NCBI GenBank assembly: GCA_029215795.1
Contig: JARDYH010000004.1
Location: 30,756,001 to 30,820,000, forward strand
Reading direction: 5' to 3'
Length of the DNA: 64,000 nt
From: Anniella stebbinsi
Taxonomy: Eukaryota > Chordata > Lepidosauria > Squamata > Anniellidae
Within the stretch, counting starts at the first letter, position 1. Each line of letters opens with the position of its first letter. The translations under genes and the position numbers were made by a program. Shown piece after piece: positions 32,206 through 42,469 of the stretch. Under the pieces are notes generated by a model, which was not told the origin of the DNA, did not search any database, and saw nothing but the letters and a program-made list of their open reading frames with translations.

Positions 32206-33009
32206 TTCACACCAGCTCTCTGGGATAGGTGGTTTGCAGCAGGTCTGGGCCTGGTCAGTGCCTGGAGGGGAGACCATTTGGGAAATCCATGACTTGGAGG
32301 TCTATCAATGGTTATTGGTTGTGATGACCACATGAGACTTCCATATTCACAAGCAATGCACCATTGCATACCATTTGTTGGGAAGTAAGAGTACGACAGG
32401 ATTATTGCTTTCATGCCTGGCTTGAGGGTTTCCCCGGAGGCAATTGCAAAGAATGATGGGCTAGATCAACCTTTAGTCTCATCCAGAGACAGGGAACCTC
32501 TTGTCCATGGGTCTAATTTGGCCCATGAACATTCCCCATGTAGTCTGTGGAGACTTTGGCTCCCTCCTCTCCCCAAGCCAGACCCCTTGAGGCTACTAGG
32601 GGCTTTGGGAGGATGTGAGCAGAAGAATCCCAACTGTTTCTTCTCTAATCCACCAAGACTTCTTTTGTGTGTGGGGGAGGTAGGGGGCTTTCCTTTCCTG
32701 AGTTCTATTGAAGAAAGGCAGGATGGATGGCTAACACACTGAGGAGAACAATGCAAAGGTTAGATGGGTGACCTTGAATCTGGAAGACCTTGGCTTGATG
32801 TTCTACGTCTGCCTCTAGCCACTGAGTGTTGTTGGCAAAGTCGACCCATCTCAGCTGCAGTTCTCCATCTGAAAATGTAAATTGAAGTGATGTATCTCAC
32901 AGGGCTGGAGTGACCTCAAACACAATGATGTTTGTAAAGCACTTACAAAAGTTTATGTGCATGGGGAATGGCAGCAGTAGAGAGGGCAGGAGAAAGGACA
33001 GCTCTGACC
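32206..33009. other. Interval with a small CR1 fragment
   Basis: 32417-32480 (gagggtttccccggaggcaa, atgatgggctagatcaacct) is a diverged CR1 3' piece on plus. The 109- and 96-residue frames at 32413-32756 overlap it and lack conserved motifs. Confidence 0.45.
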
Positions 33010-33118
33010 CTGAATGCATCCCAGGTTGAACATACCCATACACTACACTCAACATCTAAGGTCCTGCTCTGGGTGCCTACTCCAAGGGAGGCTCAGAAGA
33101 CAGCAAGAAAGGACAGGG
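33010..33118 (+). mobile_element. LINE ORF2 3' remnant, part left of element F
   Basis: ctgggtgcctactccaaggg ... gaaaggacaggg is the upstream part of a LINE whose sequence continues at 33961 (ccttctccgtgatgcctcct). In this family the stretch encodes the region before the AFS..AP.LWN.LP motif. Confidence 0.6.
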
Positions 33119-33960
33119 TAGGGTGACCAGATTGCCCTGGATCTTCCAGGCGGACAGGGGGACTGCGGGGGCAAACCGGGGAAAGGATCAGCTCTCCTCC
33201 CGCCCTAAAATGCCCATGTTGCTCCCTTGCCTCTGCAAGAAACAAGTGCTCAGCATTAGAGAGCGTCAACAAATTCCTTGTCTGGTGGCTAAAGCTAACT
33301 GCTTTAGCCACCAGACAAGGAATTTGTTGATGCTCCCTAATGCTGAGCACTTCTGTCCTGCCGGCTGCTCCCGCCTCCGCACGAAAGAAGTGCTCAGTGT
33401 TAGGGAGCGTCAACAAATTCCTTGTCTGGTGGCTAAAGCTCCCTAACACTGAGCACTTCTTTCCTGCCAGCGCTGCTCCCCAGCCTCAGCAGGAAACAAA
33501 TGCTCAGCGTTAGGGAGTGTCAACAAATTGCTTTAGCCATCAGACAAGGAATTTGTTGACACTCCCTAATGCTGAGCACTTGTTTCCTGCGGAGGCCGGA
33601 GCAGCGTGGGCATTTTAAAGCAGGCTCTTCCTCCTCCTTTGCGTGCTGCTGCTGTTCCTCAGGTACCTCCATGGAGCCCAGGAGCAGGGCAAGAAGGGTG
33701 AGGGGGCTGCAGGGGGTCACGCAGCAGTGGAGGAGATTGGCGGTGGCAGCGGAGGACCCAGTAGGTCTGGGCTGGGTTTTTTGGGGAGGGGGGTGGCTTG
33801 GTGGGGGGGGGGTTCTGGTGGGGGGGTGGCAGGGGGGGTCTGTTGGCCGCATGGCAGGCGGCCTTTTTAATTTTTTAATTTTATGTTTCGGGGGGGGGGG
33901 CTGCTTTGGTGGGGGGGCATTTTGGACCTGGATTTTGCTTTCCAAAATCTGGTCACCCTA
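33119..33960. mobile_element. Element F: hAT-like transposon in a LINE (842 bp)
   Basis: Starts tagggtgaccagattgccc, ends tccaaaatctggtcacccta, with a perfect 8-bp duplication ggacaggg (33111-33118, 33961-33968). The left half holds alternating inverted arms built on tgctcagcattagagagcg and acaaattccttgtctggtgg: plus at 33246, minus at 33302, plus at 33391, minus at about 33440, then another pair at 33500-33582. The right half is G-rich (runs at 33784-33800 and 33889-33900). Frames of up to 141 codons inside are artefacts of arms and G/C runs. Confidence 0.9.
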
Positions 33961-34268
33961 GGACAGGGCCTTCTCCGTGATGCCTCCTCCCCCAATTATG
34001 GAATGATCTCCCTGATGATGCCCACCTGGCACTAACATTGTTACCATTTTTATGCCAGGTCTTTTCCCAGGCATTTGGCAGCACACGATGAGTTTCAATT
34101 GATCCTGAATTTGTTTGCTGTTTGGCTGATTGCTACTGCTGTTTTTAGATAGATATTGTCTGTTTTGTGTGTTTTTTATTTTTTAAAATTTTGCATATTG
34201 TATTCTTAATGTTTTTAATCTTTGTGAACTGCCTAGAGAGCTTTGGGTATGGAGCAGTATAGAAATAT
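33961..34268 (+). mobile_element. LINE 3' end, part right of element F
   Basis: ccttctccgtgatgcctcctcccccaattatggaatgatc corresponds to a worn AFS..PP.LWN motif. The UTR follows, with gtgaactgcctagagagctttggg at 34224-34247 and a terminal tatagaaat. The (TCC)n run at 34269 takes the place of the tail. Confidence 0.75.
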
Positions 34269-34316
34269 CCTCCTCCTCCTCCTCCTCCTCCTCCTCCTCC
34301 TCCTCCTCATCATCAT
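34269..34316 (+). repeat. (TCC)n microsatellite at a LINE tail
   Basis: About thirteen TCC triplets followed by three ATC triplets, directly after the LINE 3' end. Confidence 0.95.
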
Positions 34317-35194
34317 CTGGGTTGGAAGTGAATGCATAGGTTTTTAGTGATCTTGTTTCCAAGGAAGTATGTTTAGGACTGAAGCCTGAGAGAAGGGAAC
34401 ATGCCTCTCAGCCATCCAGTGAAGTCAGGGCTAAATGGGGGACTGTGAATCTGGATTTCCCAGCAGCCCCATGTCCAGCACATTGTTTGTTGGGCAGTGC
34501 GTGGGTCATAGGAATGGTTCGACTTTCTGCAATAGTACTGAGACCCCTTATAGTTCTTCATTTCCATTCATTTTGTGTTCAGAGCATGGTGTGATTTTCC
34601 TGAAATGCAGATCATCACCTAACCCTCATAACTTTCACGTTAATTTCAAAGCAAGAGGCATCTGCTATGCAAATCATTCCACTGACTGAAGTTCTGACAT
34701 GCCTGGCCTAAAACACACCCTGCTAGCGCCTGTTCGGCAGTGTCTGTAAATATGGTGTGTATCTGAAGGGCGGGGGCGGTGGAACGGCACCCCATTTTTT
34801 CTAGGCACTTTCTGGTAATGCATAGTATTCACTGAGTTCTGCCTGAAGCGAGGCTTTGAAAGGCTTCCTGCGTTGTGCTTCTTTTCTAAATCTGGTCCGT
34901 GAGAGGTTGTGTCAGCCAATGCAATTTGCACAGCACTTATGTCAAATATACTGGGGTCTTGTCCAAGGGCGGCACTGTCATGAGGCACAGTGAGGTGGCT
35001 ACCTCAGGCGGCAGATGCTGAGGGGTGGGAAACATCAGTGAGGTGTTGAAGAGAGCTAGTGTGTGCCACATGTCCTGCACTATTCCCACCTCCCAAGGTA
35101 GCCTTTTGTTCAGGTGCAAAAGGCCCGTAAGTGTTGAGCTAAGATTCAAGTGCTATTTTAACAGTCCTCACCGTGTAAATATGAGAAACGTAGG
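34317..35194. other. Unassigned interval
   Basis: No clear element. 34975-35035 (gaggcacagtgaggtggct, acctcaggcggcagatgctg) is a common diffuse reptile repeat phrase without recognisable ends. Confidence 0.4.
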
Positions 35195-35312
35195 GCCTTC
35201 CAGAGGTTGTTGGACTGCAATTCCCCTCACCCCTCACCATTAGCTATGCTGGCTACGGCAGATGGGAGTTGAAGTCCAACAGGATTTGGAGGGTCACATA
35301 TTCCCTACCCCC
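35195..35312. mobile_element. Palindromic MITE of the ACTACAACTCCCATCA type, copy 2
   Basis: gttgttggactgcaattccc pairs with gatgggagttgaagtccaac; outer parts are ccttccagagg and tttggagggtca. Diverged. Confidence 0.65.
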
Positions 35313-35685
35313 TGACATAGTGAGTCCTACAGCTGCAATGAAAGTCTGACTTTACAACTACAGTAGAGTCACTCACTGACTCAGTTGTCAACCTTGCATG
35401 ACACCTCATGCCTTAAGGGAACTTTCTCCTTTTAATTTAAAACCACACGTTTGTTTATCTATTTCTATGTCCACACTTCACCCTATACACACACACACTC
35501 ACACACCTTTTTTTAAAGAGCTATAAATCTGCTCCATGGATTTAAGGGAATGCAAGATATATTAGTGACCACAGAGGCGCTAGCCAACCAGCACTGCTGA
35601 CCACATTTTCACATTTGTCGCAGGAGAGGAAAATGTATGTTTGGATTGAAAGCAGGAAGAGCATTTCCAAGCTGCCACAATAATC
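35313..35685. other. Unassigned interval
   Basis: Only a short CA-rich patch near 35485-35506. No gene recognised. Confidence 0.4.
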
Positions 35686-35820
35686 TTAAGAACATAAGAA
35701 GAGTGGTTCTGGATCAGACCAAAGGCCTGTCTAGCCCAGTGTTCTGTTCTGCAGTGGCCAACCACATTCTGTTCGAAGCTCACAAGCAGGACTTCTGTGC
35801 AGTAAGACACCCCCCAAAAC
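35686..35820 (-). mobile_element. CR1 LINE 3' region, minus strand
   Basis: ttaagaacataagaagagtgg, ctggatcagaccaaaggcct and agtggccaaccacattctg are the complement of the CR1 3' terminus, in order. Confidence 0.8.
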
Positions 35821-35882
35821 ACACACTCGTGTTTCCAAAATTCTTCATCCCACAAAATATAAGCATCAATATACATACATAC

Positions 35883-35907
35883 GTGTGTGTGTGTGTGTGT
35901 GTGTGTA
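35883..35907 (+). repeat. (GT)n microsatellite
   Basis: Twelve GT units, then (AG)n; seen directly. Confidence 0.95.
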
Positions 35908-36245
35908 GAGAGAGAAAATGCATTTCACGCAGCCATTGGCATTTTTCCCTCTCCTACCCTTATTGCGAAAATATGGAAGGCAGTATTTTCATGCGCCTTT
36001 TAAGGAAAGTTTAATAATAAAAAGAGAGAGTAATGAAGCGTTGAGAAAGAAATGTGTCAAAAATATTTCAAGTTAAGCATTTTAATATATCACGCTTTAT
36101 TGAGACATTTGGCATATTTTCTCTAGCAATATCCCCCCAAAGACTTTGGCACGCCAACTCTTTTCCTTTTCCCATAGTACTGCTGTGAGCTTTAATTAAT
36201 AGCTTTTTATATTTTAAGGTAGCTGGAGGCAAACTTGCTTTAACG

Positions 36246-36246
36246 G

Positions 36247-36275
<29 letters not shown>
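36246..36275 (+). repeat. (CA)n microsatellite
   Basis: About fourteen CA units. Confidence 0.95.
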
Positions 36276-36278
<3 letters not shown>

Positions 36279-36887
36279 CGTATATATTGACACACCTCGA
36301 AGGCAGCCAACTTTGCTACGTATTAATATTGATAAGAGACTCTTTAATTAGGCAGTCTCCAAAAGAAGGTTGGGGGCGGGGAGGGGATGGGTTTTCTGTT
36401 AAAAGTGTGTGCCGTGAACATTGCGCATCGCTCAGGACAAGGGCCTGCCTGGGGCAAAGGCTATGAAGTTGATTCTTTGTGTTAATTCTGGCAATCAACC
36501 CCTGAAGGAACAGCATCCCTCAAGGCCAACCGTTCCACATCATCAGGTAGTGAGCGAATTAGCACCACCTTCAACTTGGCTGTGATGCTTGTCATCCTTC
36601 TAATTAATGATTTATGGTACTTCCTGGCCCAGTTACTGTATCTTTTACCACACATCTGTAGTCCCACCCAGTAGAGGCCACCCCTGTGTTTCTTCTTCTG
36701 CCAGCTGAAGTTTCTGTTGGCTGCCTCTCCTTCTGACAGTGAAGTGTTTATAGGTTGTCCTCACCCCTGTTTCCTTTGTCAGGTAAAAGTTCCATTGGCT
36801 ACAGTGAGACTCCAGGTGCAGGTGTGCAAATGGACTGCAGGAAAGAAGAAAGGGATGCAATCTCCTCGTTTTAAGGTGTGCCTCTGG
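36276..36887. other. Unassigned interval
   Basis: No repeat ends recognised. 36041-36240 (just before) and 36290-36620 have balanced, unique-looking composition. No exon can be supported. Confidence 0.4.
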
Positions 36888-37239
36888 GTGCCTCTACAAG
36901 AGGCATTTAAAGCTCTTTCAAGGCGCATTAAAAAAATTACCTCTACAAGAACGGAGCGCAAATCGGGCGTAGAGGTGCGTTATCTCCCCGATTATGCGCA
37001 TTATCGAATGCGCGTTAAATCGCGAGTTTTATTTTGCTCCGTCCGTTAAAGCGCATTTTGACTGTGTGAATAAGCGCTTATGCGCATTAACTACTTGTAA
37101 AGCGCATTTTGGACATCTGTTAATGCGCTTCGCCGCCTCTCGCCGCCTCTCGTGCAGAGGGATTAGGCGTAAATGCGCTTCTGCGATTATGCGCATAATC
37201 GCCTAACCAGGCGCAAAAGCGAATCTTTGTAGAGGGGAC
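36888..37239. mobile_element. Element H1: CTCTACAAG-ended transposon (about 350 bp)
   Basis: Left gtgcctctacaagaggc and right cgaatctttgtagagggga are inverted ends; the left end is repeated inside at 36941 (acctctacaagaacgg), a subterminal duplicate. The body is dense in gcgcat and atgcgc words (tatgcgcattatcgaatgcg). Flanks cctctgg and cctctgt suggest a target duplication of about 7-8 bp. Same family as H2. Non-coding. Confidence 0.7.
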
Positions 37240-37379
37240 CTCTGTCTATGTTGAAGGACGTGATGAGCTTTATCCTCACTTCTTCTGAGGATCTTTCAAG
37301 TTACTTGGGAAAAGAAGTCTTTCTCCGCTTTAAAAAGAAAGAAGAGAAGAGAAGGGGAAGAGGGAACTGAACTATATGA
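37240..37379. other. Short unassigned interval
   Basis: A purine-rich stretch (aaaaagaaagaagagaagag) at 37333-37352; otherwise nothing. Confidence 0.4.
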
Positions 37380-37560
37380 CCCTGTTCAGATGAGACAATA
37401 AGCCACGGTGGTTAAGCACTTTGAGCTAAACATTACAGCTTAGTGTGTCATGTGAACCATTTCTAACCCTGGTGGCTACATAGCCCTGGTTTAAACATGG
37501 CCATTTACTGCAAAAGGGTTAGCGGCCTAACCATGGCTTAGCGTGTTGTCTGGAGAAGCC
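37380..37560. mobile_element. MITE with GTTCAGATGACAC-type ends
   Basis: Left tgttcagatgagacaataagcc and right ggcttagcgtgttgtctgga form imperfect inverted termini; the interior (accctggtggctacatagcc, gtttaaacatggccattt) is non-coding. Related words occur at 63400-63540. It may belong to a Harbinger-like family, but no 3-bp target duplication could be confirmed. Confidence 0.5.
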
Positions 37561-38429
37561 GTAATTAGAAAGGCTCTAATACAGGACAGCACAACATGCA
37601 ATCCATGGGCCGGATGCAGCCCAAAAAGGCATGCAGCACACACATGCACCCGAAGTTTGTGTGTGCATGTGCGGGTGTGTACATGTTTTCGTACATGCAT
37701 GCACATAGGTGTGTATGTGCATGTGTGGACACACAGCCCTCATCTCCCAAGGTAGAATTACATGTAGCCCCCAGGGTCAAAAGAAGTGTTCACCCCTGCT
37801 TGAATACATACACTAGCAGGGTTAGGTTATAATGCTAAACCGTAGTTTAGCACAGTGCAGTGCCTAATATTTTGAAGCTTTCATTTTTGGCAGTTTGTGT
37901 GGGGTGGGGAAAAGTTAAGACACCAATGAAAGAGGCTGGAGAAGGGGAGTGTTTCCTCAATGGGGAAAAGGGAGCAGGGTTTCTGTTTATCTTTGAAGTT
38001 TCAGAGGTGGTCGAGGGCTCTTCTTTCTGTTTTTTGACTCTCAAAATGCCTCACATGCTGTCACAGGGTTCTTCGTATTGAGGCTTTTAGCATGGCAACA
38101 CTTCCTGGAATGCTCAGGAGACCACGTGATGTCTGTTCTAAGCGCCCCACCCTGCTGCAAGCAAGAATGAGGTTTTCAGAGTTTGGGTGGAGAGTTAAAA
38201 AAAGACCAAAAGAGTTTTCTTAAATATCTAAAAGCTCTTGCTTCCCCACACCCCATGCTTTATTTTGGTCAAAATTCTCCCCTTCCTCATGGAAGAGGCA
38301 GAAAAGCAGTGCCTCTTCCACAGAGAGGGAAGCCTTGGGAACCTATGATGGTGTGAGGAGAAGATTGTAAGCTTTTCTTTCCATTTTCAACTTACCATGG
38401 TTTGTTATGGATGATGTATGGATTTTGTA
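37561..38429. other. Unassigned interval
   Basis: A TG/CA-rich tract at 37660-37730 explains the Cys/His/Val-rich frames. A short inverted string, ctaaaccgtagtttag, lies at 37834-37849. Nothing else recognised. Confidence 0.4.
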
Positions 38430-38592
38430 AAATCTGTTATGTCTGCATTTCATGGATTGTTGGGTGCCTTTTGTTCTGCTAACTGACAGATGGATTGAAT
38501 TTAGCTTGTTTACCGAATGGGTAACTTTTGTGAACTGCCCAGAGAGCTTTGGCTATTGGACAGTATAGAAATGCAAGAAATAAATAAATAGC
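38430..38592 (+). mobile_element. CR1/L2-type LINE 3' end
   Basis: aacttttgtgaactgcccag, agagctttggctattggacag, tatagaaatgcaagaaataaataaata (38566-38592): a complete 3' end with tail. Confidence 0.85.
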
Positions 38593-38880
38593 CTAAACCT
38601 GTATTAAGATTAAACATTGCTTGTCCAGGTTTGAACATAACAACAAACCATCATTATTAGAAAACAGAAACTGCGCTAACATGCCTGCTTGCAATTTTTT
38701 CTCTGTGTGTGCACATGTGCAGGTCCCGTTGGAGCGTGGCCTTCTATTCCACAGAGAAAGAAGGATTTCTAGAGATTTCCCTTGTTTGTATTCCAAAGCT
38801 TCATCCGGTCCATGGAATGTTTACCTTCATGAGTTAAAATTGGGCCCTGTTGGTTTTAATACCATTTTCTAAAATGTAGG

Positions 38881-39012
38881 CAGGGTGGTGAGCTTAGGGC
38901 ACTCGCATGCCTCCTTTGAAGAGGTTGGTTTGAATTCCACTCAGTGGCGTTTTCTGGTTGACTCAGCTGCAAATGGGCACCTGAAGTCTACAGCTAAATA
39001 AATTAAAAGGCA
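38881..39012 (+). mobile_element. tRNA-derived SINE
   Basis: ggtggtgagcttagggcact looks like an A-box region and ggttggtttgaattccac (38924-38940) contains a B-box-like string. The body continues with ggttgactcagctgcaaatg and ends in taaataaattaaaag. Diverged; not a functional tRNA. Confidence 0.65.
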
Positions 39013-39639
39013 TTCCTGTGGGTTGTCTATCGGCTCTAGCAGGAGTTTACTTTGCCCCCGCTGTGCATGCAGTCCTCAATATCAATTTTCATTCATATAA
39101 AGTGCCTTTTTTTAGTCCTCTTTGGCATGAAGAAACACATGAGCGATGTCTGCTGAAAGAGGTGAGCCTGAGTGGAGGGAGGCCCTTTTGGATCTTTCTG
39201 GCTTGAGGCCAAAGGATGTGGGAGTGATGGAGGAGTTTCAGTGGAGGTTCAGAAGGTGAGCTAATGGAAAGCGAAGTGGACTGGAGGGAAAGCAGCAACC
39301 AAATAGGTTGGGAGACATGAAAAGTAGCAAGGAGACAGAAGGAAGACAGCAAAGGAAGATCACATATTTGAGTTCTCTCAAAGAAAGGAGAGATATAAAT
39401 GTAATACATATCAAGGGTGTACTATTTATCTTTCTACTACTAAATTATTATTTACCTTATTACTACTTATTTACTAATTGCTTTACTACTACTTGTAGCA
39501 AGGATGGTAATAGTCAGAATTAGGTCCTTATAGCAGTGGCTCTTAAACTCTGGAAAATTCCACCTGAGTCATCATTCAATATCCTTGTTCGGATTCAGAA
39601 GTCATAGTAAGTCATAGTAAGACTCCACTCTGTGGCTTT
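39013..39639. other. Unassigned interval
   Basis: No recognised element. (TTA/CTA)-rich sequence at 39430-39495. Confidence 0.4.
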
Positions 39640-39779
39640 TGTATTATACTTTTTATATTGATTATCTTTGTTTTATACTGGTATTATTCTTTTATGTTTG
39701 GTTCACTGCTTGTGACTTTGGGAAAGCAGTTTACAACTATTACAAACATAATAGCAAGCAAATAAACAACCATATTTAC
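39640..39779 (+). mobile_element. Possible LINE 3' tail next to element B
   Basis: ttttatgtttggttcactgc, tgactttgggaaagcagtt and acaaac...aaataaacaac resemble a LINE 3' UTR and tail. Element B is inserted at its end. Confidence 0.4.
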
Positions 39780-41334
39780 TAGGGGTGTGCACGGACCCCC
39801 CGGATCGGATCGGGACCCGGATCGGGACCTCCAATTTTGTCCCGGACCGGTTCGGACAAAATCGGAGGCCCCCCGGACCGGATCGAGTCCGATCCCGACC
39901 CAAAAATCGTACATTTTTGGATCGGCCGCCATTTTTTCCCCCATAGACTTGCATTGCAATGCAAATCTATGAGGAAAAAATGGCGGCGGGTGGGTAAGGG
40001 GGGGCCTAACTCCCTCCCCCCCCGGGGCCGTCCACTGTGGACGGCCCCGGCAGGTAAACCCCCTCCCCCGCGCTCCCTACCCCCCCTGGGGCCGCCCGCT
40101 TCCATCCGCTGGCGCCCGCGGGCGCCAGCGGATAGAAGCGGACGGCTCCGGGGGGGGGGTAAGCCCCCTTCCCCGCCACTGCTTACCTTCTCGGCCCGTC
40201 CGGCGCCGGCGGCTACTACCAGCGGGCTCCGCGGCCTACTCTCGAGTAGCGCGCCGGGTGATGACATCACCCGGCGCGCCATCCTAGAGCAGGCCGCGGA
40301 GCCTGCTGGGAGTAGTAGGCGCCGGCGCCGGACGGGAGCCGCCGGGCCGGAAAGGTAAGGGCCCCCCTCCCCCCTCCCCCTCCTCCCCTCCACGCACCCC
40401 CTCCTTACCTTTCCGGCCCGGCGGCTCCCGTCCGGCGCCGGCGCCTACTACTTCCAGCAGGCTCCGCGGCCTGCTCTAGAGTAGCGCGCCGGGTGATGAC
40501 ATCACCCGGCGCGCCATCCTAGAGCAGGCCGCGGAGCCTGCTGGGAGTAGTAGGCGCCGGCGCCGGACGGGAGCCGCCGGGCCGGAAAGGTAAGGGCCCC
40601 CCTCCCCCCTCCCCCTCCTCCCCTCCACGCACCCCCTCCTTACCTTTCCGGCCCGGCGGCTCCCGTCCAGCGCCGGCGCCTACTACTTCCAGCAGGCTCC
40701 GCGGCCTGCTCTAGAGTAGCGCGCCGGGTGATGACATCACCCGGCGCGCCATCCTAGAGCAGGCCGCGGAGCCTGCTGGGAGTAGTAGGCGCCGGCGCCG
40801 GACGGGAGCCGCTGGGCCGGAAAGGTAAGGGCCCCCCTCCCCCCTCCCCCCTCCCCCTCCTCCCCTCCACGCACCCCCTCCTTACCTTCCCGCCCCGGTG
40901 GCTCCCGTCCGGCGCCGGCGCCTACTACTACCAGCAGGCTCCGCGGCCTGCTATAGAGTAGCGCGCCGGGTGATGACATCACCCGGCGCGCCACCCTAGA
41001 GCAGGCCGCGGAGCCTGCTAGTAGTAGTAGGCGCCGGCGCCGGACGGGAGCCACCGGGCCGAGAAGGTAAGTGCCCCCCTCCTCCCCCCTCCCGCTGTCC
41101 ACTTTCATCGGCGGGCGCCCGCTGGCGCCCACCAATGGAAGCGGCGGTGGGCGCCAGTGGGCGCCCGCCGATCCGCCGATCCGCCGATCCGCCGAACCGG
41201 TTCGGAGCTTTTTCGGACCGGTTCGGATTGGATCGGCCGATCCAGCTGCGGGATCGGAAATCGGATAATTTATCCGATTTCCCACTGGACCGGACTCGGA
41301 TCGTGGATCGGGTCCGATCCAGTGCACATCCCTA
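39780..41334 (-). mobile_element. Element B: inverted relative of A with four CRE palindromes (1555 bp)
   Basis: Starts taggggtgtgcacggaccc and ends ggtccgatccagtgcacatccct plus a, so it runs opposite to A. Flanked by a perfect 8-bp duplication atatttac (39772-39779, 41335-41342). It matches A closely at both ends: GATCGG-rich subterminal parts, the tagacttgcattgcaatg palindrome with GCCGCCATTTT at 39925-39935 and its partner at 39977-39987, and the gcgggcgcc hairpin. It carries four internal palindromes instead of five. Frames of 173-204 codons are translations of these repeats and have no transposase motif. Confidence 0.9.
40182..41071. promoter_or_regulatory. Array of four CRE-centred palindromic modules in element B
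   Basis: Modules run from cttacc (first at 40182-40187) to ggtaag (last at 41066-41071). Cores TGATGACATCA start at 40259, 40494, 40729 and 40971, spaced 235, 235 and 242 bp. Neighbouring units are almost identical over arms and spacers, more alike than expected of old tandem copies, so recent amplification or homogenisation is likely. One arm shows tccagcgccggcg in place of tccggcgccggcg (40674). Confidence 0.5.
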
Positions 41335-41342
41335 ATATTTAC

Positions 41343-42262
41343 TGAACTTGGGCTGCTGTTGCTACAGTTATAACTACTACACCCATGCTATTCCTGCATG
41401 AAAGGGGAGAGAACACTTACCACTTCCCTAATAACATTCAAAAATATGCTGCAGTGCACAGAACACATGTCCAGTTCAGCTGCTTTCTCAGGGCCAATTG
41501 AATGAGATGCAGGAAATCCATGTTTCTATTTTTGTTTTACAGCAGCCAGTGGGGGTGAGATTTGTCGAAATTTGATAGGAGTGGTACCCCAGGGGAAAAG
41601 AGGGTTAATCTCTCCCCCCCTCCATTTCCTGATCTAAATTGCTGCTTTTTGCCCTGTCAGGGAAATAATAAAACGTGATGATTGAAATCAGGAATGGGGG
41701 GTCTCTTTGTGGGAGAGAAAGTTCAGGTAACACTTTCTTACCCTGCAGAACTACTATTGCAATCCAATTTTGAGTCCTCTATGGCTGCTATAAAGTAAGA
41801 ATGAGAAACACAGGGAGATCTGGATCTCCTACATTTCATATAATTTGGCTCACAGCATTGCAGCATAATGTGTTAAACTGATTCTATTAAGGACAATTGT
41901 ATTTGAATTGACACTGGTGGCAGTTAATAAAGTGCTGTCCGTGGTGATTAATCTGTAATGGCTTATTCATACATGCAGGTCATCATTTAATGCTCTAGTA
42001 ATGAGTGAGGAACATGCATGTGTGAACTGGCCCTTGGTCTCTTGCACATCAGTCCTTATTTACCCAATACCCTTCCCAAGAGCACAGACATAAGAGTAAC
42101 TGATGTTTTGAAACTATTCTGATGCTAGAAATGAAATTCACGCTTATTTTCTGCTCCATATCTTTTTTTGGAAAGACATTTGCATGAAAAAAGCACAATT
42201 GCAGCCACAGAAAAATGCTTTGGGTTATACTTCATATTCAGGGACTGGTGAATAGATATAGG
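41343..42262. other. Interval with a MITE right half
   Basis: 41940-42042 (tggtgattaatctgtaatgg ... gcatgtgtgaactggccctt) is a right half of the GCCAGTTCACA family at 31975. The rest is unassigned. Confidence 0.45.
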
Positions 42263-42469
42263 GCAGTATCCAATCAGACATTAGCACTAACATAAATGAT
42301 GTTGTGCTGGCATAAGGGACTTCTAGCATGACGCCAATAGTGTTAGCAGATGTGATGGGATTCCCCAGAAAACACATCATACCAGCTAACAATATTGGTG
42401 TTACGCTAGAAGTCACTTATGCTAACACAATGTAATTTACATTAGCTTTAGTGTCTGATTGGATACTGC
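42263..42469. mobile_element. Palindromic MITE with GCAGTATCCAATCAGACA ends (207 bp)
   Basis: Left gcagtatccaatcagacatt and right gtgtctgattggatactgc are inverted repeats. Arms contain tgctggcataagggacttct and its complement agaagtcacttatgc. No clean target duplication seen. Full-length palindrome. Confidence 0.75.

Noticed and set aside
33520..33961. Frames of 130-141 codons in element F
   Set aside because: They consist of the inverted arms plus G/C homopolymer runs, in a transposon bounded by a clear target duplication.
39779..40393. 204-codon minus-strand frame in element B
   Set aside because: Same palindrome artefact as in A; it extends across the terminal repeat and has no domain.
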